Positions 1 through 9,146 of a stretch of DNA of 64,000 nt are shown one piece after another (the stretch's first letter is position 1; each line of letters starts with the position of its first letter). Origin of the DNA: CALMEC01 sp963765105 (GTDB lineage: Bacteria; Actinomycetota; Thermoleophilia; Miltoncostaeales; Miltoncostaeaceae); the NCBI GenBank assembly GCA_963765105.1, contig CAVXUW010000002.1, positions 1,426,001-1,490,000 of the forward strand, written 5' to 3'. The position numbers and the translations under genes are program-made. The notes under the pieces are model-generated. The model had not been told where the DNA came from. It worked only from the letters and a program-made list of their open reading frames with translations, and made no database searches.

Positions 1-1131
1 GCACCGACCGACCTGCTGTCGAACGTGGCGGTGGTGATCCACGGCTACATCACGTTCGGCAGCCTGAAGGACGTCCCGCTCTTCCACGACCCGATCGTCG
101 GCAAGGACCTGGTGCTCGGAGACCTGGGCGACCGGGTGATCGAGCTGGCCGCGTGCTGGGCCATCGTGATGGCGCTGACGGGCTACTACCTCTTCTGGAC
201 CGGTCGCACCGCCCGGCGGCGGCGGATCGCCTCGGGCGCCAAGGCGTCGTTGCTGCGCAACCGCCACGCGGTGATCGGGGCTGCTCTGGGCGCCGGCATC
301 CTGCTGCTGGTGACCTCGGGCCTGCCGTGGACCGGCCTGTGGGGCGGCAAGGTCCAGGAGTGGGCCTCGGGCCAGGGGGTGAGCCTGTGGGGCGACGACC
401 CGGGTGCCACGTCCACTCTCGGGGACAAGCTCACCGACATCGGCTCGACCTCGGCACCGGCTCCGTGGGCCGAAGGGGCTGCGCCCCTGCCGACCTCGGG
501 CACCGCGTCCGACGACATGGGCGGCATGCCCGGCATGGACCACGGGACAACGGGAACCATGGTCGACGGTCACGTGAGCATCGACGTCGTGGCCGCTGCC
601 GCCCGCACCGACGGTCTGCCGCAGCCGTACTACATCACCTACCCGGACGCCAAGGACGCCGTGTTCTCGGTGCTGGCAGACCAGTGGCATGATCTGTCGA
701 ACCCGGCATTCAACGACGTCAGCCAGGAGCGGACCGCCCACGTCGACCAGTACAGCGGCCAGGTCGTCGGTCGCTACGGCTACAGCGACTACTCACCGGT
801 CGCCAAGGTCGTCAGCCAGGGGATCGCCCTGCACGAGGGTCGACGCTTCGGGTCGTTCAACACCGTGGCCACCACAGGGTTCTGCCTCGGCATCATCTTC
901 ATGTGCATCAGCGGACCGCTGATGTGGTGGAGGCGTCGCCCCTCCGGGGGCGGGGTCGCGGCGCCGCGCGGGCAGATGCCGTTGCGGGCCAAGCCGTGGC
1001 TGCTCGCGGCGCTCGTGGCCCTGTGCATCTTCCTGCCGCTGTTCGGGGTGTCCGTGCTGCTGGTGCTGGCCTTCGACCAGCTCCTGGTCCGACGGGTGGG
1101 CCGGCTGAGGGGCGCACTGAACCGCACCTGA
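1..1131 (+). CDS. PepSY-associated transmembrane protein, 5'-truncated by the window edge
   Basis: The reading frame is open from base 1, so the true start lies upstream; 376 residues are visible. Four hydrophobic segments are seen, near residues 45-65, 90-115, 290-310 and 335-360, which fits the PepSY-associated TM helix family of membrane proteins often linked to iron, flavin or metal metabolism. A PepSY-like extracytoplasmic stretch (around residues 205-275) follows a Met/His-rich linker with the motif DDMGGMPGMDHG, which could bind copper or another soft metal; that is inference. The C-terminal WW-RRR after the third helix and the final helix are intact. The stop is TGA at 1129-1131. No neighbour on the same strand is visible downstream. 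Family assignment is from overall pattern, not from an active site. Confidence 0.75.
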   Translation, partial: APTDLLSNVAVVIHGYITFGSLKDVPLFHDPIVGKDLVLGDLGDRVIELAACWAIVMALTGYYLFWTGRTARRRRIASGAKASLLRNRHAVIGAALGAGILLLVTSGLPWTGLWGGKVQEWASGQGVSLWGDDPGATSTLGDKLTDIGSTSAPAPWAEGAAPLPTSGTASDDMGGMPGMDHGTTGTMVDGHVSIDVVAAAARTDGLPQPYYITYPDAKDAVFSVLADQWHDLSNPAFNDVSQERTAHVDQYSGQVVGRYGYSDYSPVAKVVSQGIALHEGRRFGSFNTVATTGFCLGIIFMCISGPLMWWRRRPSGGGVAAPRGQMPLRAKPWLLAALVALCIFLPLFGVSVLLVLAFDQLLVRRVGRLRGALNRT

Positions 1132-1243
1132 CAGACACCGTCTGACCCGGATCGACCGGCGGCCGACAGCCGCGCAGGCGTCGGCGGGGTGAGGATCGAC
1201 TCACTCCGCCGACGCTGCGCGTGAGGTCCGACGGGCCTGAGAG

Positions 1244-1432
1244 TCACGCTGCGGGAGATCGTCGTCGCAGCCGCAGCAGCGTGTCACCCAGGCCGCACAC
1301 CAGGCCGACGGGAACGGCCAGCACGAGAACGATCACCCAGACCAGCGCGGTCGTCGCCGACAGCGCCGTGAGCGTGGCGACGCCCTGCGGCGCCGCGGAC
1401 GGTGTCGAGCGTGTCAGCTCCTGTGACTGCAC
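1244..1432 (-). CDS. small hypothetical single-pass membrane protein
   Basis: The frame encodes 62 residues with one clear hydrophobic helix (about residues 25-50, ending VGLVCGLG) followed by a basic tail rich in Arg, which fits a small membrane protein with positive-inside C-terminus. I do not recognise a family. There is no strong ribosome binding site before the ATG, and the opposite strand also has open frames. The reading may therefore be a real small gene or a chance open frame. It sits in the gap between the convergent PepSY gene and the minus-strand hypothetical gene downstream of the PHP hydrolase. Confidence 0.3.
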   Translation of the reverse strand: MQSQELTRSTPSAAPQGVATLTALSATTALVWVIVLVLAVPVGLVCGLGDTLLRLRRRSPAA

Positions 1433-1559
1433 AGAGCAGACTGTGCCTCATACCTGGGCGGTTCTCCATAGGCCGTGCGGTCGACCCACCACCCTGGACG
1501 CTCGGGCCCCCACCGCGGCCGGAACCTGACGTCGAATCTGTGTGCCACGTGCTTCGTTG

Positions 1560-2129
1560 TCAGTGTGCATCGGCGCAGCACTCGTGGCGGACCGCGGTCT
1601 CGGTGGGCACGAGCATCCCAGAGGCCGCCGGACCGACCCGCAGCGCCAGTCGCCCGGCCTCGAAGCACGGTCGCAGGTGCCCGCCGGTCTCGACGACGTC
1701 GGAGCAGGACACCGGAGCGCCGCTGGCCGCGACCCTGTCGATGGCGGTGCGAGCCAGCAGGTCTGCCACAGTCACCCGCCCGGACACCGACCCCTGCCCG
1801 GGAAAGCGCACGCAGCGCCCTGACCGGGCGCCGGCGCTCAGCGCGGCCACTGTGACGCTCGCCGTCCCCTGCAGGGCCTCGAGCAGTCGCGCCCGGGGAT
1901 GCGACCGCAACGGACCTCGACTGCGGACCGAGACTCCCCACCCTGCCGGCGTCCCAGGTGCGAGGGGGCCGAGCATGTGGATCACCACGAAGTCGGCGTC
2001 CACTCCCGCCGCGGCGACCGCTGCCAGCACGTGGTGGTCCAACGGCCCCCTCGGGTCGACCTCGGCCGCGAAGGCGTCGCCGAGGTCGACCCCGAGCCAG
2101 GTGAGACTCTGGGACACCTGGCTCCTCAT
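1560..2129 (-). CDS. hypothetical protein downstream of the PHP hydrolase
   Basis: 189 residues from an ATG at 2127-2129, chosen because GAGGAG stands seven bases upstream; a longer frame to 2207 has no such site. The protein has no signal peptide or membrane segment. It carries several Cys residues in its C-terminal half. The stretch after the start (LTWLGVDLGDAF, then VDADFVVIHMLGP) looks like an alpha/beta cytoplasmic enzyme, but I recognise no catalytic motif. It lies 26 bases after the stop of the PHP gene on the same strand, so the two are probably cotranscribed. Function unknown. Confidence 0.55.
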   Translation of the reverse strand: MRSQVSQSLTWLGVDLGDAFAAEVDPRGPLDHHVLAAVAAAGVDADFVVIHMLGPLAPGTPAGWGVSVRSRGPLRSHPRARLLEALQGTASVTVAALSAGARSGRCVRFPGQGSVSGRVTVADLLARTAIDRVAASGAPVSCSDVVETGGHLRPCFEAGRLALRVGPAASGMLVPTETAVRHECCADAH

Positions 2130-2155
2130 GGGTGGCTCCTCACGTTCCAGACAGC

Positions 2156-3893
2156 TCAGAGGACGTCGACGAACACGGGGTTCGCATAGAACCAGAGGTC
2201 GGCCCACGGGTTCGCGTCCCCCACCACGTCGATCATCGGGTCGCCGGCGCCTGTCAGCCGGTTGCCGTCGCTGCCGCGCAGGCGAAGGTAGAACGGCTGC
2301 GTGACGTTGCGGAAGCGGTAGCTGATCTCGAGCCTTCCCTCGCGGCGAGCGGCGACGCCGACCTCGAAGGTCTCGACCACACGGGTGTGCGGGGCCCGGA
2401 AGGTGTCGCGGTCGCTGACGGGTCCGGTGACGGCGCCGACGATGAGGTCGACCTTGGCCAGCCGAGGCAGGTCGCCGTTGAAGTTGATCCCTCGGGCGAG
2501 GCGGATCTCGGCCGTCACCTCGACGTCCCCGCCGCGCCTGACGTAGGTGCGCCCACCCAGGGTGACCCCTCGGCGATCACCGTCGCTGCGCGCCCGCACC
2601 CGCAGGTCGAGCGCGTCGATCAGGCGACCGTGGACGGCGACGATCCGACCGGCCTGCAACCCGCGCATCACGTCGAGGTAGGTCTTGCTGCGCGCACCGA
2701 CCACCGTCGAGCTGTAGAAGCCGGGCCAGTAGTCACCGGCCGGCACCGGGGCCGCCGCCGCGACCGGGTCGCCCTTGCTGCCGGTCGCGTTGAAGTCCTG
2801 GAGGCCGGGGCGGAAGGGGTCGTTGTGGACGACGTGACTGTCGGACGTCGAGGTGATCCACCAGGGCCGGCCCTCGGCGAGCATGGAGTCCCAGAACCCG
2901 CCGACGGTAGCCGTGAGCCAGTCGAAGCCACCGTAGGTGCGATAGGGGTTCTCGACGTCGTTGGGGGTGTAGCCGGCAAAGCTGTCGACCAGGGGGGCGA
3001 AGTCGTAGTAGCCCCGGGCACTGCCGAAACCGCCTGCGGCCGTGGCGATCCCGGCGGCCTGGTGCCCGGGAGCACCTTCCATCCCGACCGCGATGTTCGG
3101 GGCCGCATCCCGCCAGTTGCGGAACTCGTGGGGACTGTCGAGCCCACGCCGCGCCGGATGGTTGGCGAACATCAGTGCCAGCGGAACCCGACCGCTGACG
3201 ACCTGCTGGTCCAGGTAGCGCAGGGCCTCGACCGCGTACGGCTCGCCGTCCGCCGACGTGGCGCGTGCGACCTTCCCGAGCCCGCCCGAGGCGACCGGGG
3301 TCGCCAGAACCGCTCCGTCGTAGGCGCCCTCGAAGGCTCTCGAGCACATCGACCGAGGCCGGCGACGGCGGAAGGATCACCGTCGCATGCTCTGCCCCCG
3401 GAATGTTCCACTCCAACCCCTGGTAGACCAACACGCCCCGGTTGGCTGCCCGGGCCGCGACGATGTCGGGGGTGATCTTGTCGATCGACAGCTTCTGGTG
3501 GGCCACCCCGCCGTGGTCGGTGACCACCATCCAGTCCAGGCCGTACTTGGCGGCGTTCTGCACGATCCGCGACACCGGGTTCATACCGTCCGGGCTGTAC
3601 TGGGAGTGGATGTGGTGATCGCCCCGCAGAGGGACGAGGTCGTCGTCGTAGGGGTTGACCGGGTGAGGTGAACCCGCCGGTCTGCCGGACGAGCCGGCCG
3701 AGGCGGCGGCCGCGGCGGCCCCCAACGGCGCCGCGGCGGCACCAGCAGCAGTCAGGCCGAGCGCCTGCAGCATGCGCCGACGACTGACCGCTACCGGGCT
3801 GTCGTCGTCCGGGTCGATCACGAAGTCATCGGGGTCGTCGACGAAGTCGTGGTCATGACCGTCGTCATCGAAACCGTGGCTGTGCTCGGACAT
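2156..3893 (-). CDS. Tat-exported PHP/CehA-McbA-type metallohydrolase (one frameshift)
   Basis: About 579 codons from ATG 3893, read in two frames joined near 3335; the frames abut at a conserved point, so a single-base error is likely. The N-terminus is His/Asp-rich (MSEHSHGFDDDGHDHD) and is followed by a twin-arginine signal (SRRRMLQALGLTAAG). PHP-type metal ligands are visible as GDHHIHSQYSPDG, VTDHGG, QGLEWNIPG-EH and ANHPAR. A C-terminal beta-rich part carries RLRGSDGNRL. Known family: PHP-domain proteins such as CehA and McbA, phosphoesterase-like metal hydrolases; the substrate here is unknown. The gene lies 123 bases downstream of pstB on the same strand, so a phosphoesterase role with phosphate uptake is tempting but only inferred. 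Confidence 0.75.
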
Positions 3894-4016
3894 CTGTGGC
3901 GCTCCGTTCGCTCAGTCTGGTCGGGGCAGGATCGAACCGGTGGCATCGAGTCTCGAAGCCCGCAGCGACGACCAGTCGTGGCCGACATGAACGACGGATG
4001 GCGGGGTGAGGACCAC

Positions 4017-5011
4017 TCAGCCGAAGCGGCCGTTGACGTAGTCGGCGGTGCGGGGGTCGCGCGGGTCGGTCGAACATGGCGCGGGTCGGTGCCGTGCTCG
4101 ACGATCGACGCCCGGGCGTGCCCTGCTCGGCGAGGAAGAACGCGCACTGGTCGGAGACGCGCGCGGCCTGCTGCATGTTGTGGGTGACGATCACGATCGT
4201 CACCTCGTCGGCGAGCTCGCGGATGGTCTCCTCGATGCGCCGGGTCGAGGTCGGGTCGAGCGCCGAGCACGGCTCGTCCATGAGCAGCACGCGGGGCCGG
4301 ACCGCGAGCGAGCGGGCGATGCACAGCCGCTGCTGCTGGCCGCCGGAGAGCGCCGCCGCCGGGCTGGCGCAGCCGGTCCCGGACCTCCTTCCAGAGGCCG
4401 GCCTTGGTGAGGCACTCCTCGACGAGCGTCGTCCTTGTCGCTCGCGGCGACCTTCGTGCCGGTGAGCTTGAGGCCGGCGACGACGTTGTCGTAGATCGAC
4501 ATGGCCGGGAACGGGTTCGGCTTCTGGAAGACCATGCCGATCTGGCGGCGGGCGTCGGTGAGCCGCCGCTCCGGCGTCGTAGATGTCCTCGCCGTCGAGC
4601 AGCACCTCGCCGGCGAGCGACGGCCGACGGGCACCAGCTCGTGCATCCGGTTGAGGATGCGCAGGAACGTCGACTTGCCGCAGCCCGACGGGCCGATCAG
4701 CGCGGTGACCTCACCGCCGGGCATGTCGAGCGAGACCCGGTCGAGCACCTGGTGGGCTGCCGAACCACGCCGAGATCGCCGCGGGCCGCCAGGCCGGACG
4801 GCGGCATCATCGGCATCGGGCCGCGCGCATGCGGCGGCATCAGGTCGGCGACCGAGTCGCCGAGCTCGGCCGCCGACATCACGGTCGTGTCGGCGGGACC
4901 GGCGTTCCCCACGGTGCCGGCAGCACCTGCCGGGTCCAGGTCGATGCTGTCCATGGGGACCTCCGGGCGACGGATCCGTGGGATCTGGGTGGTGTCTGGC
5001 GAGGGGGTCAT
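4017..5011 (-). CDS. pstB: phosphate ABC transporter ATP-binding protein PstB (frameshifted)
   Basis: Walker A GPSGCGKST, Q-loop MVFQKPNPF, signature LSGGQQQR, Walker B VLLMDEP and switch His VTHNM are all present, in three frames that interlock. The end reads TADYVNGRFG, typical of PstB. Small indels occur near 4070, 4365-4430, 4580-4620 and 4750-4790. The start ATG at 5009-5011 has GGAGGAG just upstream; an ATG at about 4954 also has GGAGG before it, so the roughly 85-residue Met/Pro-rich leader may be absent from the mature start choice. PstB normally supplies the ATPase for PstC/PstA. Here it is separated from them by nine genes but is the last gene of the same minus-strand run, 21 bases after the sortase-like gene. 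Confidence 0.88.
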
Positions 5012-5032
5012 GTCTCCTCCATCAGGGCGCAG

Positions 5033-6250
5033 CTACATCAGGTTGGGCAGCAGGCGGGCGAGCTGCTCGGCGAGCGAGATCCCCAGCGCCACCAGGGCGG
5101 GACCGGCGGCGATCCAGGTCTGCCAGCGGCCCCATCGCAGCTGGGCCCCGGTCGCGGCCAGGGCGAGCACGAACAGCAGCAACGCCCTGATGAGCACGTC
5201 GAGCCAGGCCCCGGGCTCGGCGTGCATGGCCAGCTCGGACGGCGGCAGGTCGAGTGAGGTCACCGGCCGCGGTCCCGAGGGCTGCACGGCGGTGACCAGC
5301 GCGGCGTCGACCCGCAGCACGTCGTCCGGCAGGTAGTCGTCGCCGGTGGCGGTGACCAGGGTGAGCCGTCCCTGCCCGGTCGTGACGGCAGCGGGGGCAG
5401 GGTCCTTGGAGCGCCTGACCCCGGTCACGCGGTAGGCGGCCTGGCCCTGACCGGTCCACACCCAGAGGGCCATCCCCGGGCGCAGCTCGCCGAGCTGGTT
5501 GAACGGGCCCCCGAATGCCGCCTTCCTCCCCATGATCACACTGGCGCCGGCCTGCCCCGGCATCGCCGTGTCGCGTCGGTGCCCGGGCCCCGACTGCATG
5601 ACGGCTGAGGTGGTGCCTTCGAAGTAGACCTCCCGCAGCCCGATCTGGGGGATCTCGATCACCCCCAGCGCCGTGCCCAGCGGCAGCAGGCGACCGTCGT
5701 CGTCGGTCTGGTTCACCGGGGCGGTCACAGTGTTCAGATCGGCACGCAGGTCGTCGAAAGCCGTCTGCTGGTCCCGAGAATGCCGGATGTGGCCGATCAC
5801 CAGGACATCGGCGGCGAAGGCGAGCAGCATGGCCGCCACGATGGCGAGGGCGGTGCCGGTGACGTACAGCGGCAGCAATGGCTTGGGGACCTCGGGCTTG
5901 GGTGCCGGAGCCGATTCCGCAGCAGGCTTGCCAGAACCCTGTCTGCTCACGGTGGAGGTGATCACCCGGGTCGACGTGGCTGCCGGCGAACGGCCGGCCG
6001 ACCGTCGCGCGAGGACGCCGTCCTCCTCCTCGTCGAGATCGACCTGGACGAGGTCGTGCTCGGTCTGGCCCTCGGGCTGGTCCTCGGGCTGGTCCTCGGG
6101 TTGGTCCTGCGCCTCGGTGTGCCCGAGCAGCGGAGGCGGCAGGGCCTCGTCGAACTCGTCGGGCCGCTCGTACCCGTCGAGGGCGTCGTCGGTGATGTCG
6201 ACCGTGACCAGCTCGAGGTTGCGCCGCCGCCAACTGGGGGTACGGATCAC
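5033..6250 (-). CDS. sortase-fold membrane pseudoenzyme (catalytic His and Cys replaced)
   Basis: 405 residues from a GTG at 6248-6250 that overlaps the stop of the upstream gene as GTGA; the longer frame would run 66 bases into that gene. Layout: acidic cytoplasmic N-terminus with QPED repeats (1-125), TM helix (about 125-153), class E-type sortase domain (190-325), then two more TM helices (349-368, 376-398). Family landmarks are kept: GVIEIPQIGL, SGPGHRRDTAMPGQAG and GGPFNQLGELRPG. Where sortases have the catalytic His in a GHR motif this protein has MGRK (Arg about 242). Where they have TLVTC it has TLVTA (Ala about 301). The Arg of VLRV (about 313) remains. It should therefore not transpeptidate by the known mechanism; a scaffold or binding role is inference. 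Confidence 0.8.
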   Translation of the reverse strand: MIRTPSWRRRNLELVTVDITDDALDGYERPDEFDEALPPPLLGHTEAQDQPEDQPEDQPEGQTEHDLVQVDLDEEEDGVLARRSAGRSPAATSTRVITSTVSRQGSGKPAAESAPAPKPEVPKPLLPLYVTGTALAIVAAMLLAFAADVLVIGHIRHSRDQQTAFDDLRADLNTVTAPVNQTDDDGRLLPLGTALGVIEIPQIGLREVYFEGTTSAVMQSGPGHRRDTAMPGQAGASVIMGRKAAFGGPFNQLGELRPGMALWVWTGQGQAAYRVTGVRRSKDPAPAAVTTGQGRLTLVTATGDDYLPDDVLRVDAALVTAVQPSGPRPVTSLDLPPSELAMHAEPGAWLDVLIRALLLFVLALAATGAQLRWGRWQTWIAAGPALVALGISLAEQLARLLPNLM

Positions 6251-7845
6251 GAGACCACGACCGCTGCGCTGGTGCGACGGGTGGTACCACCGACGTTCGT
6301 CGCCGACACCTGGCACTGCAGCGGCCTGCCGCGATCGGTGCTGGTGGGCCGATACGTCGCAGCGGTCGCGCCAGCGATGCCCACCCGGTCCCGCAGCCAG
6401 CGGTAGCCCGTGGTGGTGGCGTTCGAGAAGGCCGCCGAGCAGGTGAGAGTGCTTGCCACCTTGGCAGTTCCACTCATGGTGGCTCCCTTGGTGGGCAACG
6501 GCGGCAACGGTTTGGCCACGACGTAGACGACCTCGGCTGCCGTGGCCGTGCTGTAAGCGGTTGCCGAGGTGGGGGTGAAGATCGCACTCAACCGGTGCAG
6601 CCCGAACCCGAGGGTGGAGAGACTGACCGTCGCCGAGCCCGACTGCAGGGCGACCGAGGTTCCCAACGCGGTGAAGGCGTTGTTCACGCCGTCCCGGAAC
6701 TGCACGGTGCCGGCGGCCGAGGCGGGTTGGACGGTCGCCGTGAGCGTGACCGCCTGGGCCAGTTCGGAGCGGTAGGTCGGCGTCGCCTCGACGACCAGAC
6801 TCACCTCGGTCTGGGAGGTCGAGGGGTCCTTGGACTGGTAGTGCGTGGGATCGGTGAAGAACAGCGAACCGGTGAAGGTCCCGAACTTGTTGGTGCCGAT
6901 CGCGTTCTGGCAGGTCATCACGATGTCGTAGCGCCCTGCCAGCACGGTGAGGCTGTTGTTGGCGGCCACCACGGCGAAGCTGTTGGCCAGCGGCACCGAG
7001 AACTCCGAGCTCGTCGACACCCCGCTCGCGGTATTGGTGAAGGCCACGACACCGACCGCCCAGCCCCCCGGTCCGGTGAGCCTGCCCGAGACGTTGGACG
7101 TGCCTGCCGGGCAGCCCTTGGTCGCCCCGGTCGAGGTGGTCGTCACCTGGATCCCGGTGAGGTCGCTACCCGTGGCGGGCTCCATCACCAGACCTCCCAG
7201 GGCGGGCAGCGCGGCGCCAGGGGGGGCACTGGCCGTGGGGCTCGGCGACGGGCTCGCCGACGGGCTCGGGGACGGCGAGACCGACGGACTCGCCGAGGGG
7301 CCGACGCTCTGTGAGGGGGACGGTGACCCGGAGGGGGACGGTGACCCGGAGGGCGACGGCGTCGTGGCCCCCGGCGAGGTGTAGGTGGTGGCCGTGGTCC
7401 ACGTGACGGTGCCGGCGAAGGTGCCGTACTTCGTCGTACCGATCGCGTTCTGGCACGTCATCGTGATCGTGTAGTCACCCGGGACGATGGTGAGGCCGTA
7501 GTTGGCGGCCAGCACCTTCATCGAGTTGGCCATCGGCACACTGAACTCCGAGCTCGTCGAGACCCCTGCCGAGGTGTTGGCGAAGGCCACCTGAGGGGTG
7601 GCCCAGCCGCCCGGACCCGTGACCAGCCCGGTGACGTTGCTGGTCCCGGCGGGGCACCCCTTGCTCGCCCCGGTCGACAGGGTCGTGACGCTGAAGGCGT
7701 CGAGGTCGCTCCCCTGAGCCGGGTTGAGCGTCAGGGTGCCGAGGGTGCCCGTGGCGGCCGACGCAGTCCGAGCCAGCACACCGGCGCCGAGCACGGCAGC
7801 AGCCATGAGCAGCACCGGCAGCGCGGCCCGCAGTAGGCGTCTCAT
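6247..7845 (-). CDS. secreted protein with two two-Cys modules and Ig-like domains
   Basis: 532 residues from ATG 7843-7845, chosen for GAAGGAG eight bases upstream and a Sec signal starting MRRLLRAALPVLLM with cleavage after ASA. Order: module copy 1 (about 30-150), a Ser/Pro linker (150-215), module copy 2 (215-330), a Big_5-like Ig domain (345-440, VTLTATVQP...GTVQFRDG) and a second Ig-like domain (445-532, with paired Cys and YRWLRD). Each module has CPAGTSNV and MTCQNAIGT cysteines, probably a disulphide. There is no C-terminal TM or LPXTG motif, so it is secreted or held by partners. The stop overlaps the sortase-like gene start by GTGA, implying translational coupling. Confidence 0.75.
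   Translation of the reverse strand: MRRLLRAALPVLLMAAAVLGAGVLARTASAATGTLGTLTLNPAQGSDLDAFSVTTLSTGASKGCPAGTSNVTGLVTGPGGWATPQVAFANTSAGVSTSSEFSVPMANSMKVLAANYGLTIVPGDYTITMTCQNAIGTTKYGTFAGTVTWTTATTYTSPGATTPSPSGSPSPSGSPSPSQSVGPSASPSVSPSPSPSASPSPSPTASAPPGAALPALGGLVMEPATGSDLTGIQVTTTSTGATKGCPAGTSNVSGRLTGPGGWAVGVVAFTNTASGVSTSSEFSVPLANSFAVVAANNSLTVLAGRYDIVMTCQNAIGTNKFGTFTGSLFFTDPTHYQSKDPSTSQTEVSLVVEATPTYRSELAQAVTLTATVQPASAAGTVQFRDGVNNAFTALGTSVALQSGSATVSLSTLGFGLHRLSAIFTPTSATAYSTATAAEVVYVVAKPLPPLPTKGATMSGTAKVASTLTCSAAFSNATTTGYRWLRDRVGIAGATAATYRPTSTDRGRPLQCQVSATNVGGTTRRTSAAVVVS
7484..7686. repeat. 203-bp direct repeat, copy A
   Basis: This stretch within the first module of the 532-residue protein matches 8686-8888 at 200 of 203 positions by eye. 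The flanking parts of the two genes are much more diverged. The near-identity in a segment that encodes the core of the two-Cys module points to a recent duplication or gene conversion. Confidence 0.85.
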
Positions 7846-7868
7846 GGGTGTTGCTCCTTCTGGTCGGT

Positions 7869-7911
7869 CCGGTGGGGTGGAGCCGGCCGACAGGTCGGTC
7901 CACCCCACCGG
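7869..7911 (-). terminator. 13-bp stem hairpin downstream of the TP-repeat protein gene
   Basis: CCGGTGGGGTGGA (7869-7881) is the exact reverse complement of 7899-7911, with a 17-base loop. It lies 17 bases past the stop of the gene ending at 7928 and before the next start at 7845. There is no clear T-run on the minus strand, as is usual in high-GC actinomycetes. It could end or attenuate transcription within the operon. Confidence 0.55.
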
Positions 7912-7927
7912 TCAGGCACGGCGCGGG

Positions 7928-9071
7928 TCAGGAACGGTGCCGCCGGTCAGCGAAGTGACAGTCGTCGTCGTGGCCCCGACCCACGGCGTTGACGTCGAGG
8001 GTGAGCGGCTGTGAGGTGGACGCCGCTGCACCGCTCGCAGGCGCGAACCGAACCGTGATCACGTGCTGCCCGGCAGCGAGTCGGTGCAGCTCGACCACCG
8101 CGCGACCCTTGCGCGCCGTCACCGGTGCGGTTGTCACCCGAACCGCGCCGTTCACGATGTCGGTCACGGTGACCGTGCCCCGGCTCGCCGGGGTGACCGA
8201 GACCGCCAGCGTCACGTCCTCGCCCGCGTACAGCCACTCGTCACGCTCGAGCACCTTCACCGTGACGGCGTCGGGACCGGATCCCGACGGACTGGGGGTG
8301 GAGGTCGCGCTCGGCGTCGGCGTCGGCGTGGGGGTGGGCGTCGCCGTGGGGGTGGGCGTCGGCGTCGGGGTGGGCGTCGGCGTCGGGGTGGGCGTCGGCG
8401 TCGGGGTGGGCGTCGGCGTCGGGCGTCGGCGTCGGGGTGGGCGTCGGCGTCGGGGTGGGCGTCGGCGTCGGGGTGGGCGTCGGCGTCGGGGTGGGCGTCG
8501 GCGTCGGGGTGGGCGTCGGCGTGGGGGTGGGCGTCGGCGTCGGCGTGGGCGTCGGGCTGGGGGCGTTCGGGTCGGTCGAGGTGTAGGCGGTGGCCGACGT
8601 GAACCAGATCGAGCCCGCGAAGGTGCCGTACTTCGCCGTCCCGATCGCGTTCTGGCACGTCATGGTGACCGTGTACTGCCCGGGCACGATGGTGAGGCCG
8701 TAGTTGGCGGCCAGCACCTTCATCGAGTTGGCCATCGGCACACTGAACTCCGAGCTCGTCGAGACCCCTGCCGAGGTGTTGGCGAAGGCCACCTGAGGGG
8801 TCGCCCAGCCGCCCGGACCCGTGATCAGCCCGGTGACGTTGCTGGTCCCGGCGGGGCACCCCTTGTTCGCCCCGGTCGACAGGGTCGTCACCGAGAAGGC
8901 GTCGATGTCGCCGCCGGCGCCGGGGTTGAAGGTGAGGGTGCCGAGGCTTCCGGTGGCGCCGGCGGCCATGGCGGACAGCTGGGCGGCCAGCAGGACGCCG
9001 GCTGCACTGAGGGTCACCGTGGCCAGGGTGGCCACCGCACCCTTACGCAGACGCAGAGTTCGAGTGCTCAT
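7928..9071 (-). CDS. secreted two-Cys module protein with long Thr-Pro repeat (frameshift inside the repeat)
   Basis: The ATG at 9069-9071 begins a Sec signal (AVATLATVTLSAAG...AMAAGA). One two-Cys module follows (residues about 38-160, CPAGTSNV and MTCQNAIGT), then a Thr-Pro repeat of about 85 residues, and a C-terminal beta domain (VLERDEWLYAGEDVTLAVSV). The repeat is built of 18-bp units; near 8419 one unit is short by four bases, which shifts the frame. Reading on in the other frame restores TPSATSTPSPSGSGPDA and the C-terminal domain to the stop at 7928. The Thr-Pro rod probably spans the cell wall. The break may be assembly slippage or a real length variant. Confidence 0.68.
8311..8557. 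repeat. 18-bp minisatellite encoding (Thr-Pro)n
   Basis: On the plus strand the unit is GTCGGCGTCGGGGTGGGC with minor variants, repeated in tandem more than ten times; on the coding (minus) strand it gives alternating Thr and Pro. One unit at about 8411-8431 lacks four bases, breaking the frame. This is a protein-coding repeat: the units are contiguous with no spacers. Confidence 0.85.
8686..8888. repeat. 203-bp direct repeat, copy B
   Basis: This is the partner of 7484-7686, offset by 1,202 bases, with three mismatches seen by eye. It encodes the module core of the Thr-Pro repeat protein. See copy A for the interpretation. Confidence 0.85.
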
Positions 9072-9146
9072 GGGTCAGGACTCCTGTTCCGACCGGACGG
9101 TCGGGTCGTGGGCGAGCGGGCTCGTGCAGAGACGGAAACGCCGATG

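Noticed and set aside
2132..3475. A plus-strand protein of about 447 codons opposite the PHP hydrolase
   Set aside because: It has no recognisable domain and is antisense to a gene with clear metal-binding motifs and a Tat signal.
8311..8557. Regularly repeated 18-bp units as a CRISPR array
   Set aside because: The units are contiguous without unique spacers and code for Thr-Pro in a gene with a signal peptide.
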